From contig CAJXAC010000004.1 in NCBI GenBank assembly GCA_913050035.1, forward strand, positions 1-62,411: 62,411 bases of DNA. Direction: 5' to 3'. The DNA comes from an uncultured Gammaproteobacteria bacterium. Its GTDB lineage: Bacteria > Pseudomonadota > Gammaproteobacteria > Pseudomonadales > Azotimanducaceae. The position numbers and the translations under genes were made by a program. Under the pieces are notes generated by a model. The model made no database searches, was not told where the DNA came from, and worked only from the letters and a program-made list of their open reading frames with translations. Every line of letters begins with the position of its first letter. Position 1 is the stretch's first letter. Positions 1-9,608 of this stretch are shown here, in pieces.

Positions 1-1
1 C

Positions 2-799
2 GATGGTGTTCCATCGGTAGTCGAGGAGTCAACACTGACCAACTACGAGGCTGGAATCAAAGGCAACTATCTCGACGGCAGACTGCAGATGGCTCTTAGC
101 GGATTCATGATGAACTATGACGCGATGCATCTTGACGCTGTTCAAGAGCTAAGCGGTGGCTACCAACCAGGCCAGTTCGATCAAACGCCTCTTGCTGAAT
201 ACACGGCTGCCATTCCAGATACAAACGTCTGGGGCCTCGAGTTAGAGTACCAATACGCGATTACAGACAACGTGACGTTGTTAGGCTTCTATGCTTTCAC
301 CGACTCCGAGGTAGGCAAGCACTCATCAGTCATCCTGGGGGATCCTAATGCGCAGTATGGACTCTACGATCATCTAGATTTTTCCACAGGCGAAATGACT
401 CAAAGCTGGTATGAGTTGCCCTCTGATCAGACGGGTAATCGACTACCGAGCCAAGCGAAGCATAAAGCGGCGACTTCCGTGTTGTACAACATGGAAATGG
501 CCGGGGGCAGCTCTTGGAGCCTGCTAGGCACTTGGGCCTACAACGGATCAATGTATCCCACCATTGGAAACGTTGACCTGTATGAAATTCCCTCAAGCAA
601 CCGTTTTGACGCTTCGGCCACCTGGACTAACGCTGCCGAGGAAGTATCGGTAATGCTATATGTGAACAACCTGACAGATGAAATTACTTTGAATGAATTT
701 ATCGCGTCAGGCGGGCACGGCGGCATGGTTTTCTTGGGATCTCCGACCAATCAGAGAGAGATGGGGATCACTATGCGCTGGACCCCGAATTTCAAATAG
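2..799 (+). CDS. TonB-dependent receptor, C-terminal part (5' end outside window)
   Basis: The reading frame is open from base 2 and ends with TAG at 797-799, so the start and plug domain lie upstream of the window. The visible ~265 residues alternate polar and aromatic residues as outer-membrane beta strands do, with the typical NYEAGIKG strand near the beginning, an LYVNNLTDE segment and a last strand ending in MRWTPNFK. Such receptors take up sugars or siderophores across the outer membrane; the neighbouring glycosidases suggest a carbohydrate, but the substrate cannot be read from this fragment. A hairpin terminator follows. Confidence 0.85.
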   Translation, partial: DGVPSVVEESTLTNYEAGIKGNYLDGRLQMALSGFMMNYDAMHLDAVQELSGGYQPGQFDQTPLAEYTAAIPDTNVWGLELEYQYAITDNVTLLGFYAFTDSEVGKHSSVILGDPNAQYGLYDHLDFSTGEMTQSWYELPSDQTGNRLPSQAKHKAATSVLYNMEMAGGSSWSLLGTWAYNGSMYPTIGNVDLYEIPSSNRFDASATWTNAAEEVSVMLYVNNLTDEITLNEFIASGGHGGMVFLGSPTNQREMGITMRWTPNFK

Positions 800-821
800 A
801 GCAGTACCTACTTGCGCGAAT

Positions 822-850
822 GGGGCTATACCTCGTGTAGCCCCAACTTT
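822..850 (+). terminator. Rho-independent terminator after the TonB receptor
   Basis: A perfect 7-bp stem GGGGCTA (822-828) / TAGCCCC (838-844) with a 9-nt loop is followed by a short T-rich run. It lies 23 bp after the receptor stop codon and separates it from the convergent PhyH-HEAT gene. Confidence 0.6.
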
Positions 851-894
851 TCCCTCAAAACCATCTCTCTAATCGAACTCCACCTTCCTACATT

Positions 895-2631
895 TCACAC
901 TTTGAATTTTTCAAGTGCAGCAAGGCGTGCGAGCGTTGCCCGACCGTGCGCTATCGTCCACGCCCCTATCGGGCGCGAATTTTGAGCCGTATCCCAACAT
1001 CGGCCGCGAAGATACTGCACTGCTGCACGTAAACTATTTACCGAATCCGAGCGTTCCAAAGCAATACAAGCGATAAGAGGCGGGTAGCCATTCTCATCGT
1101 TCAACGCCTGCAAGAGAGCCGTTTCCACTTTGGCAACTAAGTGTTGCGGTTGCGACGCTGTCCTACTAACCCAAGAAAGCAGGGCAATTGCACTTAAGTA
1201 ACGCATCTGCTCGAACATGGAGAGCCTTCGCTCTGTATTAACATCTGTGCCCCACCCGGGCACGTCACCCGCAAGCAGATTGTTCATCCGCTCAATTGCG
1301 ACGGCATCAAAAGATCCCAATACAGCGAGAGCATCGAGAGCAACTCTGATGACTTCAGGTTCAGGGTCGTTTAGTAACTCAGCCATCCGATTCACATGAT
1401 CACCAACGATGACTGGCCCAGCATCACCCAACGCATAAATCGCATTTATCCGTATCCACGGATCAGCATGGTCTAGCAGCTCAATCAATGCCGACACTGC
1501 AGGCCGGCCAATCGCACTTAAAGCAATAGCCGAGTCCTCGGGGGTGAATTGCCCCTCTAGAAAAAACCGGTCCAAGTGGTGTGCCTTGCTGACTGATAGT
1601 GACTTGCCTGACGGGTTGCTGTGCCTCTGCTTACCCGCATTCGACAACAAATCAGCAACCAAATACTGAACCGCAGGGGCGCCGATCCCGGCAAGTCGAT
1701 ACAAGTACGATAACCGCTCTTGCTGATCGGGACTCTTCATACCATTGATCATTGCCGCCATTTCAGATTTTGAGGGTTCTGCGCCGTTAGTTCCGCCGCG
1801 ATCTTCTCCAAGCATCCAATTCCAGAGCGACTGCCAAACCGCCGGCAAATTATGGTGAGTATGCAGATTACTGGGAGTGCGCCAGTGTTGATCTCTGTTA
1901 TCCCACGTCGCCTTCGTTGGATTTTCGGTTCGCAGCGCCACAAACTTCATCATGTATCGACCCAGATCGCTATTATTCGGCGAACCAGCGTGGGCAAGAT
2001 CAAAGTGCGCAATAACCACCGATCCAGCCGGAATTTCTTGCATGACGGCCTGCTCCTCCCGCAGGTCATGCAGTGTCGCGTAGAGGTGAGACCCAGCAAG
2101 AAATCGCGTTGGCCCCATGTGCAAAGGGGTGGCATGAGGAAAGTAAAAAACGTTCGCCGCACGGAGCGTGTGCCACCGTGTCCGGCCACAACCCGCATGC
2201 GAGTCTTGATGCCAGCCCGAGAATGAAATAGAGCCCTCTGCCATCATGGGCTGCGATTCAAAAGCTGCAATTTGTCGCACATCGGCAGCTTCTTGTTCGA
2301 GAGAAGCACCCGAAGAAGTTGTGGCAGCGTTCGCTGCTAAGGGGTCACTATTGTGCGGGAATCGATGCGGCAGAAATACAAATCGATCGCCCAGCAGGCT
2401 CCGCAGGGCACCCTGTACCGCAGGACACTCACATAATTTATTCAAAGCTGGTACGCGCGGGACAATGTTGTCGCCGGGATGAGGCAGCTCATATTCCAGC
2501 GCGTATGCGATCTGTTCGGTCACCTTTTGGTGGAAAGAGGCTTCTAACTTCGAATCAATAATTACGAACCCATCGGCTATGAAACGCTGGACCTGATCGT
2601 CGCTTAATAACTGTAATTTCTGTTTATTCAT
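895..2631 (-). CDS. PhyH-family Fe(II)/2-oxoglutarate dioxygenase fused to HEAT-like repeats
   Basis: About 578 residues. The first ~300 residues are a phytanoyl-CoA dioxygenase (PhyH) fold: H141-x-D143 in GWHQDSHA and a distal His around 214 (DLAHAGSPN) would bind iron, and R225 could bind 2-oxoglutarate. From about residue 340 to 460 there are helical repeats of HEAT type (SAIGRPAVSALIELLDHADP, then a second unit IRINAIYALGDAGP). PhyH proteins are usually near 300 residues, so the repeat tail is unusual and may bind a partner. I place the start at ATG 2631 because GGTGGAG precedes it by 3 nt; the frame stays open to 2808 into the preceding gene's end. It follows the propeller gene at 2711-4069 on the same strand. 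Substrate unknown. Confidence 0.8.
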   Translation of the reverse strand: MNKQKLQLLSDDQVQRFIADGFVIIDSKLEASFHQKVTEQIAYALEYELPHPGDNIVPRVPALNKLCECPAVQGALRSLLGDRFVFLPHRFPHNSDPLAANAATTSSGASLEQEAADVRQIAAFESQPMMAEGSISFSGWHQDSHAGCGRTRWHTLRAANVFYFPHATPLHMGPTRFLAGSHLYATLHDLREEQAVMQEIPAGSVVIAHFDLAHAGSPNNSDLGRYMMKFVALRTENPTKATWDNRDQHWRTPSNLHTHHNLPAVWQSLWNWMLGEDRGGTNGAEPSKSEMAAMINGMKSPDQQERLSYLYRLAGIGAPAVQYLVADLLSNAGKQRHSNPSGKSLSVSKAHHLDRFFLEGQFTPEDSAIALSAIGRPAVSALIELLDHADPWIRINAIYALGDAGPVIVGDHVNRMAELLNDPEPEVIRVALDALAVLGSFDAVAIERMNNLLAGDVPGWGTDVNTERRLSMFEQMRYLSAIALLSWVSRTASQPQHLVAKVETALLQALNDENGYPPLIACIALERSDSVNSLRAAVQYLRGRCWDTAQNSRPIGAWTIAHGRATLARLAALEKFKV

Positions 2632-2710
2632 TACTCCACCGCGTTTCGCATTGCCATAGAGAATCGCACCAAACTCCACGCCGCGGTTTTCCAGACTATG
2701 GAAGCGGCGA

Positions 2711-4069
2711 TCATTTACTGACCAAGACAAACGAAAACAGTTTGGCTGCAACAACCGTGAACTCAATTTGTATCTCATTCGCGGCATCCAAGGAAGCCGG
2801 CATAACAACAGCGTCAGTTATCGAACTCGAAATGTTCCGCTCAGTTATTACTTCGCCATCGCAGTCTAAAATTCTCACCATCATCGAACCCTCAGGCGCC
2901 ACATCAGCAGTAACTCGAATCTCCTCACCGCGATACGCCAGAAGCTTTGTAATCAACCTACCCGCCTCACGGGTATTGATTTGGCAGTAGCCGGCAAAAC
3001 CATCCGGCCGCAGGGTTGCCAATGCTAAGCATCCGTTACGCCACCCGAAATGCAACCAATCACTACCGCCGTAATAAAGACGCACTTCGTCGTCCAAAAA
3101 TACCGGTCCGGAGCAGGCGTATACGCAACCATAATCGTAATCCAACTCGGTTTCGCTACAGCCGATAAGTGCATTGCCAGGGTCTATACGTCGCCAAACA
3201 CGAGTATCTTCGCTGTAGGCCAATTCCGTCCAAGCACGATCAATGACCTGGTCGTGTACTACCAACAGACCAAGGTAAATGCCAGCGTAAGGGAAGACCG
3301 TCATGCAGTATGGCTGCGCCTCCCAAGATTCACCATCGATCACAACCTCAGAACCTGACCAGTTGACGAAGTCACTGCTTTCGATTCTTGCAACCCTTCT
3401 GCACCAACCATGGTTTAGTTTTGATTCTGCACCTGATAGCACGCGATCGGTTTTGATCCAATCGCGAGTAAAAGCCACATATTTGTTTAGCTGCGACACC
3501 CAAATGGCATTGTTGTGAGTGTCGCCTGCCAACTGGCAATTGATTTTCTGAGGTTCAGACCATTCAAGACCGTTCGATGAGAAACTAACGCCTAAGCCTT
3601 GGAAGATTGCCTTATAGCGTCGATCAGGATTTTCTTCATTGTCATCTTGAAAAATGCCTGCCCCGTGCACTTTCCTCATAACAAGGTTGTTCTGTCGACT
3701 CCCAGCAAACTCGACTAGACCTAAGTCTGGTTTCTCCCAATTAACGCCGTCTCGCGACTGCGCATAACAGACACCCATTTCTTGATCGTCATGCGCGTCG
3801 AACGGCACCTCAAGACGCTTTGACAGCGACATACCTTGTGCCGAGTGCGCGACTATAAACGGGCTGTACCAGCACTTATACAAACCCTTTTCACGATCGA
3901 AACTGATGTTGCCGTAAAGATTATCAAAACGCCGCTCCCAGGAGTGGTCTTCTCCGAACAGCGGATTGGCGGGATGTTTTGTTACCTCACCCACCTCTAG
4001 CGCCATATTACTGGTCTTGGAAACGTTAGCGCTATCGAGCAACAGAAACCTGCGCTGAGCCGTTTGCAT
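2711..4069 (-). CDS. Five-bladed beta-propeller glycoside hydrolase-like protein (GH32/43 superfamily)
   Basis: 452 residues with no signal peptide. The sequence has the blade pattern of the GH32/GH43/GH62/GH68 superfamily: repeated YAQSRDGVNWEKPD, FSSNGLEWSEP and AYSEDTRVWRRID segments, each a beta-hairpin ending in a W/D turn. A clear catalytic NDPNG motif is absent, so hydrolysis is not proven; the nearest acidic candidates lie in RDP-like and YDYGC segments. It has no good ribosome-binding site before ATG 4069, but a copy of the recurrent GGGKGAA element lies 100 bp upstream in the same orientation. It probably forms an operon with the PhyH-HEAT gene. Confidence 0.65.
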   Translation of the reverse strand: MQTAQRRFLLLDSANVSKTSNMALEVGEVTKHPANPLFGEDHSWERRFDNLYGNISFDREKGLYKCWYSPFIVAHSAQGMSLSKRLEVPFDAHDDQEMGVCYAQSRDGVNWEKPDLGLVEFAGSRQNNLVMRKVHGAGIFQDDNEENPDRRYKAIFQGLGVSFSSNGLEWSEPQKINCQLAGDTHNNAIWVSQLNKYVAFTRDWIKTDRVLSGAESKLNHGWCRRVARIESSDFVNWSGSEVVIDGESWEAQPYCMTVFPYAGIYLGLLVVHDQVIDRAWTELAYSEDTRVWRRIDPGNALIGCSETELDYDYGCVYACSGPVFLDDEVRLYYGGSDWLHFGWRNGCLALATLRPDGFAGYCQINTREAGRLITKLLAYRGEEIRVTADVAPEGSMMVRILDCDGEVITERNISSSITDAVVMPASLDAANEIQIEFTVVAAKLFSFVLVSK

Positions 4070-4168
4070 GATGATCTATCTCGCTAAATTTGTTTCTTAG
4101 GACGATACTAGGTGGCACTTAAATCAAGTAAAAGACACACTGAAGTATCGGCACTGACGACAAAAAAT

Positions 4169-4188
4169 TATCACCCACAATTTTTCGC
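4169..4188 (-). promoter_or_regulatory. Recurrent TGGGKGAA element upstream of the propeller gene
   Basis: On the minus strand it reads gcgaaaaattgtgggtgata, matching the window-wide pattern GC-N-A/T-rich-TGGGKGA. It points toward the minus-strand gene starting at 4069, 100 bp away. Its presence also argues that the plus-strand PhyH starts downstream of it, at 4214. Confidence 0.4.
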
Positions 4189-4213
4189 GTACCTAAATTT
4201 TGAGCTTGGAGTG

Positions 4214-5023
4214 ATGGGCGCAATGCAGCTTAATGATGAAGAAAAAAGCACAGGACAATTGACCGAACAGACCCTGCAAGACGTAGCACTTAATCTGAAA
4301 AGTGAGGGTTATGTAATTCTGCACGAGGTGATGCCCCAGTCCTGGGTGACGGCAATGCGATCGCTATTTTGCGCGGAACTTGAAGCTAACTATCGCGACC
4401 AGCCAAGCCAACTCGCCAGCCAAAACGGCCACGGCGGGTTTCAACCGCCACTCAAAGCGCCGTTCTTAGACCCATCCATCATCGAGAATGAGATCGTTTT
4501 TCAAATCCTCGAATACACCTTAGGCAAGCATTTTTTCGGCTGCCTGCCCTACGGCTGCAATACCTCATTTCCGGGCAGCACAACGCAAAACGTCCATCGC
4601 GATTGCGGTCATCTATTTCCCGAATTAGACCTGGCACTGCCACCATTGCTCATCGTGGTGAATATCCTGCTTGACGAATTCACAGAATCAAACGGGGCAA
4701 CCGAAATATGGCCAGGATCGCATCGCCACATTGAGGCAGATCAAGCCGAAATCAGCACCCTGAAAATCGCGCCTAGCCGCTGGTCTGAACATACTTCTGT
4801 ACGAACGACAGCACCTGCAGGTTCGATAATCATACGCGATATGAGGACCTGGCACCGTGGTATGAGCAACACTACGGACGCATTACGCACCATGCTGTCC
4901 TTGGTTTATTACCGTCAGCACCTGTTACCCGACAATTTGAGATCATCGGATGAAGTCATCAACGAAGACGACTGGCAACAACTTTCCGAGCGCGCCAAGT
5001 GGATCTATCGACTATGGAAATAA
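4214..5023 (+). CDS. PhyH-family Fe(II)/2-oxoglutarate dioxygenase
   Basis: About 269 residues from ATG 4214; an upstream in-frame ATG at 4112 exists, but the extra 34 residues look non-conserved, and a regulatory-type element lies in them. TTGGAG precedes the chosen start closely. Iron ligands visible: H128-x-D130 in NVHRDCGH and distal H214 in RTWHRGMSN, with R225 as likely 2-oxoglutarate ligand. The WPGSHRH segment is typical of PhyH. It probably hydroxylates a small molecule in the cytoplasm. It is divergent from the propeller gene and runs into the xylulokinase gene 170 bp downstream. Confidence 0.8.
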   Translation: MGAMQLNDEEKSTGQLTEQTLQDVALNLKSEGYVILHEVMPQSWVTAMRSLFCAELEANYRDQPSQLASQNGHGGFQPPLKAPFLDPSIIENEIVFQILEYTLGKHFFGCLPYGCNTSFPGSTTQNVHRDCGHLFPELDLALPPLLIVVNILLDEFTESNGATEIWPGSHRHIEADQAEISTLKIAPSRWSEHTSVRTTAPAGSIIIRDMRTWHRGMSNTTDALRTMLSLVYYRQHLLPDNLRSSDEVINEDDWQQLSERAKWIYRLWK

Positions 5024-5051
5024 CCCCTAACCCTAGCACTCTGTTCCTGCA

Positions 5052-5070
5052 GAACGAAATTGGGGGAACT
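5052..5070 (+). promoter_or_regulatory. Recurrent TGGGKGAA element upstream of xylulokinase
   Basis: Reads gaacgaaattgggggaact, in the same orientation as the xylulokinase gene and 124 bp before its ATG. It suggests that the two sugar-kinase genes have their own promoter rather than depending on read-through from PhyH. Confidence 0.45.
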
Positions 5071-5193
5071 CACTAGGTTCCGCCCTTTCGTTCACAGCGC
5101 CCAGAGGGCCCAATAGCCTAATTGTTATTTTGGCCTGATGGGGTATAGATTTATGTTCCCACTGAGGCCGGTTTATCCACCCAAGGAAGTTAA

Positions 5194-6672
5194 ATGTCCA
5201 CAGTGCTTGGCATAGACGTTGGCACCCAAAATGTAAAAGCCGTTTTGTATGACATCGACACCCAGCAATGCAGCGCGGTGGCGAGCGCACCTCTAGCCCT
5301 GCACCAGACCAAGACTGGTATCGCGGAGCAAGAGGCGCAATGGTGGATAGATGCCCTACACGCAGCCGTAAATCAACTGGAACCAAACCTGCGCGCCCGC
5401 GTGGTGGCCATCGGCGTATCAGGGCAGCAACACGGCTTCGTGCCTATCAATCGGCAAGGCCAGCCGCTGGCGCCCGTAAAACTATGGTGTGATACATCGA
5501 CAACGGCGGAGTGTGATTATTTAATGGCCCAATTCGGCGGCAGCGAGGCCTGTCTGAGCGAACTTGGCAACCTTATTCTGCCCGGGTATACGGCATCGAA
5601 ATTGCTCTGGTTTCGCAACACTCTCCCCGATCTATACGCTCAGATGGACTGCATCCTTTTACCCCACGACTACATCAACTTCTATTTGACCGGCACTAAG
5701 AGCATGGAGGCTGGCGACTCATCAGGTACCGGTTTTATGGATGTTCGTGCGCGCCAGTGGTCGGAAAAAATGCTTCGAGTCATCGATCCAAAGGTCGATT
5801 TGCGCGATAGGCTTCCCGATATCAAAACATCCGCAACACCTATCGGTACCCTCTTACCCAACATTGCCCACAAGTTAGGACTGCCTCCGGGGAAGCCGGT
5901 GGCACCGGGTGGCGGCGATAATATGATGAGCGCGATTGGCACCGGTAACATCAGAAGCGGTGTGATCACCATGAGCTTAGGTACATCAGGCACGATCTAC
6001 AGCTACGCCGATAAACCAGTAGTTGATGAAGACGGCAGCATCGCTGCTTTTTGCTCGTCCAGCGGAGGCTGGCTGCCTTTAATCTGCACAATGAATTGCA
6101 CAGTCGGCACGGAGCTAATGCGCAATCTATTCGATACCGACATTGTAGCTTTTGAAGCCACTCTGCAAGCCTCGACGCGCGGGGCCGAGGGTATCCTGAC
6201 AGTGCCATTTTTTAATGGTGAACGTACACCGAACATACCTGCGGCTAAGGCTTGTCTATTCGGCCTCGATAGCCAAAACATGCACCAATCAAACTTTTTG
6301 CGCGCCACTGTCGAAGGCGTTACCTTTAGCCTGCGTGCCGGCCTTGAGCTGTTGATCGAGCAGGGTCTAAAGCCCGAAGAAATTGTCTTAACTGGCGGCG
6401 GCGCCAACAGCCCTACATGGCGGCAAACAGTCGCTGACGTCTGCAATATGCCGGTAACCATTTTACAAAACCAAGAATCTGCGGCATTCGGTGCAGCACT
6501 GCAGGCACTCGCTAGCGAAAGTGGCGAGGCTTTAGGAGATTTGACTGCAAAGCATATCAAGACTGACGTTGATGCCTGTCGTAAGCCCCAACAAACCTCG
6601 GTCGATTTTTATACCGAGCATTATCAGGCATATCAAAAAGCGGCCGCACATGTCGAAGATCTTTACCGGTAG
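5194..6672 (+). CDS. xylB: Xylulokinase (FGGY carbohydrate kinase)
   Basis: 492 residues, the usual xylulokinase length. The N-terminal ATPase signature GIDVGTQNVKAV, the SGQQHG sugar-binding loop (76-81), the LPHDYINFYLTG segment and GGGDNMM with catalytic D242 are all characteristic of XylB. It would phosphorylate D-xylulose (or a related ketose) with ATP in the cytosol, feeding the pentose phosphate pathway. ATG 5194 follows AAGGAAG at good spacing. The PfkB kinase starts 11 bp after its stop, so the two are co-transcribed. A pentitol or xylulose-forming dehydrogenase may be among the nearby SDRs. Confidence 0.9.
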   Translation: MSTVLGIDVGTQNVKAVLYDIDTQQCSAVASAPLALHQTKTGIAEQEAQWWIDALHAAVNQLEPNLRARVVAIGVSGQQHGFVPINRQGQPLAPVKLWCDTSTTAECDYLMAQFGGSEACLSELGNLILPGYTASKLLWFRNTLPDLYAQMDCILLPHDYINFYLTGTKSMEAGDSSGTGFMDVRARQWSEKMLRVIDPKVDLRDRLPDIKTSATPIGTLLPNIAHKLGLPPGKPVAPGGGDNMMSAIGTGNIRSGVITMSLGTSGTIYSYADKPVVDEDGSIAAFCSSSGGWLPLICTMNCTVGTELMRNLFDTDIVAFEATLQASTRGAEGILTVPFFNGERTPNIPAAKACLFGLDSQNMHQSNFLRATVEGVTFSLRAGLELLIEQGLKPEEIVLTGGGANSPTWRQTVADVCNMPVTILQNQESAAFGAALQALASESGEALGDLTAKHIKTDVDACRKPQQTSVDFYTEHYQAYQKAAAHVEDLYR

Positions 6673-6683
6673 CAGATGTTGAT

Positions 6684-7634
6684 ATGACCATAGCGGTTCT
6701 TGGCGAAGCCATTATTGACCTTATTATGAGTCCGCAAGGACACTACCACCCCCATCTCGGTGGATCACCGTACAACGTCACGGTCGGGCTTGCTCGACAA
6801 AATGAATCCGTTAGCTATCTTTCGCCCTTGTCCTCCGATAGCTTTGGCGACGCACTGCACTCGAAACTCCTAATGGAAGGTGTGCATATCCCGATGACCA
6901 AACGCTCGCCGCGCCCCACCTCTATCGCTCTGATAACGACTAATGCCGATAACCAGCCCGCCTATAGGTTGTACCGCGAGGGTATCGCAGACAAAGACTA
7001 CTCTATCTCCGATATTAAAAGTCAGCTGCCTTCGGATCTCACACTCATGCATACGGGGTCACTGGCAATTACCCCAAGCCAGCTACCAAAAATACGCGAG
7101 CTCCTGCGGATCATGCAGCAACGTGCAATACCTGTGAGCCTGGACATCAATGTTCGGCTTGGGGCCAGCGTAGATGTCGAAACCTATCTTGCTGGCATTT
7201 GGTCATTGCTGCCCTTTGCGGACATTGTCAAAGCCAGTGCTGAAGACTTAGCGCCACTCCAGCTTGCTGCAGACGCAGTGCATGCAGCAGAGATAGCCTT
7301 CCAAGAACAAGGCAAGGGGATATTCGTTCTCACACAGGGTGCAGGCGAAACGGTCTTGTTTACCAGCAACAAAACCTTTAAACAAAAGCCGCCAATTGTT
7401 ACTCATATCCAAGACTCGATTGGCGCAGGGGATAGTTTCTATGCGGCTTTCTTAGCCTGTTTCAGGCGCAGAGGGCTATGCCATTTGGCGGCAATCCATA
7501 ATCCTGCGGATTACATTGGCGATTCCGCTCTAATGGAGAGTCTAAGATATGCCAACGCAGCAGCGGCTATTAACCTGTCACGAAGCGGCTGTTCCCCGCC
7601 TACCGAGGCGCAGGTTGAGGCATTTCTAAACTAA
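6684..7634 (+). CDS. PfkB-family sugar kinase, probably fructokinase
   Basis: 316 residues. The ribokinase/PfkB fold is shown by the N-terminal GEAIIDLI and HLGGSPYNVTVGLARQ segments and the C-terminal signature DSIGAGDSFYAAFLA, whose Asp is the catalytic base. The N-terminal GGSPYNVA-type motif is typical of bacterial fructokinases. Together with two GH32 enzymes that would release fructose, D-fructose phosphorylation is the most likely role; 2-keto-3-deoxygluconate or ribose kinase cannot be excluded. It follows xylulokinase by 11 bp and is convergent with the GH32 gene downstream. Confidence 0.8.
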   Translation: MTIAVLGEAIIDLIMSPQGHYHPHLGGSPYNVTVGLARQNESVSYLSPLSSDSFGDALHSKLLMEGVHIPMTKRSPRPTSIALITTNADNQPAYRLYREGIADKDYSISDIKSQLPSDLTLMHTGSLAITPSQLPKIRELLRIMQQRAIPVSLDINVRLGASVDVETYLAGIWSLLPFADIVKASAEDLAPLQLAADAVHAAEIAFQEQGKGIFVLTQGAGETVLFTSNKTFKQKPPIVTHIQDSIGAGDSFYAAFLACFRRRGLCHLAAIHNPADYIGDSALMESLRYANAAAAINLSRSGCSPPTEAQVEAFLN

Positions 7635-7719
7635 ACCGGAAATCGCCGCTAATCCAAATCCTGCGCCCGTCAGCATAGTCTGCTCCCTCTCTGATGCCCC
7701 GAAGCCCAGATACTGCTCT

Positions 7720-9534
7720 CTAGTAAGGATTAGAAGGAGATATATGCCAAGACTGCAAGGCGCGGACAACCGCGCCACCTCCGACTGCGAATACACGCAC
7801 GCCTAAGCTATCCGTTCGCGCCGGATAGATGCGCCGCACCAACGCTTGCCTGTCGTTCGCAAACACTTCGACCACAGACTTGTCGATAAATACACGCAGC
7901 CGCAGCGGTTCATTTTTTTCCAGAGAGAAAGGCGCGGTTTCTATGTCTTTGGGCGAGTCTGCGGGTCCGGAGAGCCGCGTATCTATGCTTAGTGCCCGCT
8001 CCAAGGGATCAAAAGAAATAACCGTTTGCTCCTCGCCGTCGGGTGAAACACAAACTTTAATTCCAAATTCGGTCGCGTTAGCACTTTCCATATCGACGAC
8101 CAATTCAAGGCTATCGCCGCTAACACCGGCGACTACCACTTCAGCATTCGCGTCTACCTCAATGCTCTCCAAATGATGAGGCCGATACCGCAGCCGCTCG
8201 ATTTCCTCAGCCACCTCGATACGCAGGCGCCCCTCCTCACCCCTGTCGTCGCCCAGAGATATCACACGAGGCAGACTCATAACACCCGACCAGCCGGTGT
8301 CAAAACGAGTGCCCAGATCGCGCAAATCCAACAGCCAGGCCCACATTATTCTGCGGCCCTGATCATCCTCAAGGCTCTCGGGCGCGAAGAAAATATTGTC
8401 TCTCCAACTCATTTGCGCATGGATGTCTGGATAAAACTGCTCGTCCTTCCACTCCCCCACGTAATAGCGGCAGCCCATTCGATGACTTATGCACAACAAG
8501 ATATCTTTATCACCAAGACGAAAAAGCTCGGCGCACGACACATCTTCGTTTGGGGAAACTCCGTCTATCTCGTGCGCGAAAAGGTCTCCAACATAGCGCC
8601 AATCCCCGCCCATGGCAGGGGACTTTGCGATGGCTGGATACTCACCGCCGAAGATCGCGTAATAGAAGCCATTTTCATACCAAGCAAATGGATCCCAGGA
8701 TCGATATTTTTCTTGATTTTGAGCGCCAGCCTTAGGCGGTGGCGTAATTGGATTCGTTGCTAATTTTTCCCATGCATCAAGATCGTCATCGAGAGCAACC
8801 GCAAGCGCGTTACCAAGGCCGACTTGGTGATAGCAAATAGTCGGCACCCCGTGTTCATTTAGAAAACAGTTGCCACTGTACATGCCATCTAGGAGTCCTG
8901 TGGGATGATGACGCCAGTGAAACAGATCAGTGCTGGAAATGTGGCCCCAATGATCGGCTTTTTTGCCCGACCGTTTATCCTGAAAAATATAGAAAAGGTG
9001 GTACCGACCTTTCCAATAGATAGCCCCATTTGGGTCAAATGGAGCCGCAACGCCCTCTGGCACAACGAAGTGATAACCAGGTCGCCAGCGATCATTGAGC
9101 AATTGCTCGCGGTGCTCTCGCACAACCATAGCCGTCGCATCGATTGCATCCTTCAGCGCCTGCATGTCTTCGTCCATTGACCGTAATTCCCAATCTACGG
9201 TTTCCGTGTACGTTAACCGCCAAACTCCGTCGGATTCCCTCTTTAGATGATGCTTATGAGAAATCCTCCCCTTCGCAGAATCTGTGAGGATTGGGCTAAT
9301 GATGGCCTTGGAGCCGTCGACCACAACTTCTACCGTACGTAGGTCAATAGTGATCTCAAGCTTCGCTGAACCAATGACTGAAGCTAAATGCCAGTCATTC
9401 AGAGTCTGCTTGGTATAGCCCTTACTGTCCGCCCACTCATCTGAGTATGATTTTAGAACTGCATCAGTGTCATTACTCATCCGTGCAGCAACGTGCGCCT
9501 GCATGGCCGCTAAAACCTCTCTTTCAATACTCAC
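7720..9534 (-). CDS. GH32 glycoside hydrolase with N-terminal NTF2/SnoaL-like domain
   Basis: About 604 residues. Residues ~5-115 resemble the small NTF2/SnoaL fold; then a GH32 five-bladed propeller has FDPNG (nucleophile Asp about residue 167) and SWDPF (transition-state Asp about 281), followed by a beta-sandwich with the IDKSVVEVFAND signature of the GH32 C-terminal domain. The third motif reads SCAELF where ECPDLF is usual, so the acid/base Glu is moved or missing. No signal peptide, hence cytosolic. I chose GTG 9534 because AGGAG lies 5 nt upstream; the frame extends to TTG 9615 and ATG 9606 with poor sites. Likely acts on a fructoside, though its specificity is uncertain. Confidence 0.8.
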   Translation of the reverse strand: MSIEREVLAAMQAHVAARMSNDTDAVLKSYSDEWADSKGYTKQTLNDWHLASVIGSAKLEITIDLRTVEVVVDGSKAIISPILTDSAKGRISHKHHLKRESDGVWRLTYTETVDWELRSMDEDMQALKDAIDATAMVVREHREQLLNDRWRPGYHFVVPEGVAAPFDPNGAIYWKGRYHLFYIFQDKRSGKKADHWGHISSTDLFHWRHHPTGLLDGMYSGNCFLNEHGVPTICYHQVGLGNALAVALDDDLDAWEKLATNPITPPPKAGAQNQEKYRSWDPFAWYENGFYYAIFGGEYPAIAKSPAMGGDWRYVGDLFAHEIDGVSPNEDVSCAELFRLGDKDILLCISHRMGCRYYVGEWKDEQFYPDIHAQMSWRDNIFFAPESLEDDQGRRIMWAWLLDLRDLGTRFDTGWSGVMSLPRVISLGDDRGEEGRLRIEVAEEIERLRYRPHHLESIEVDANAEVVVAGVSGDSLELVVDMESANATEFGIKVCVSPDGEEQTVISFDPLERALSIDTRLSGPADSPKDIETAPFSLEKNEPLRLRVFIDKSVVEVFANDRQALVRRIYPARTDSLGVRVFAVGGGAVVRALQSWHISPSNPY

Positions 9535-9608
9535 GTCCACTCCTACAGGCGATCGCTTGAAACCGTACTTAGGGCCTATAGAAGTCTCAAGTAAGCCTTT
9601 AAGCATGC

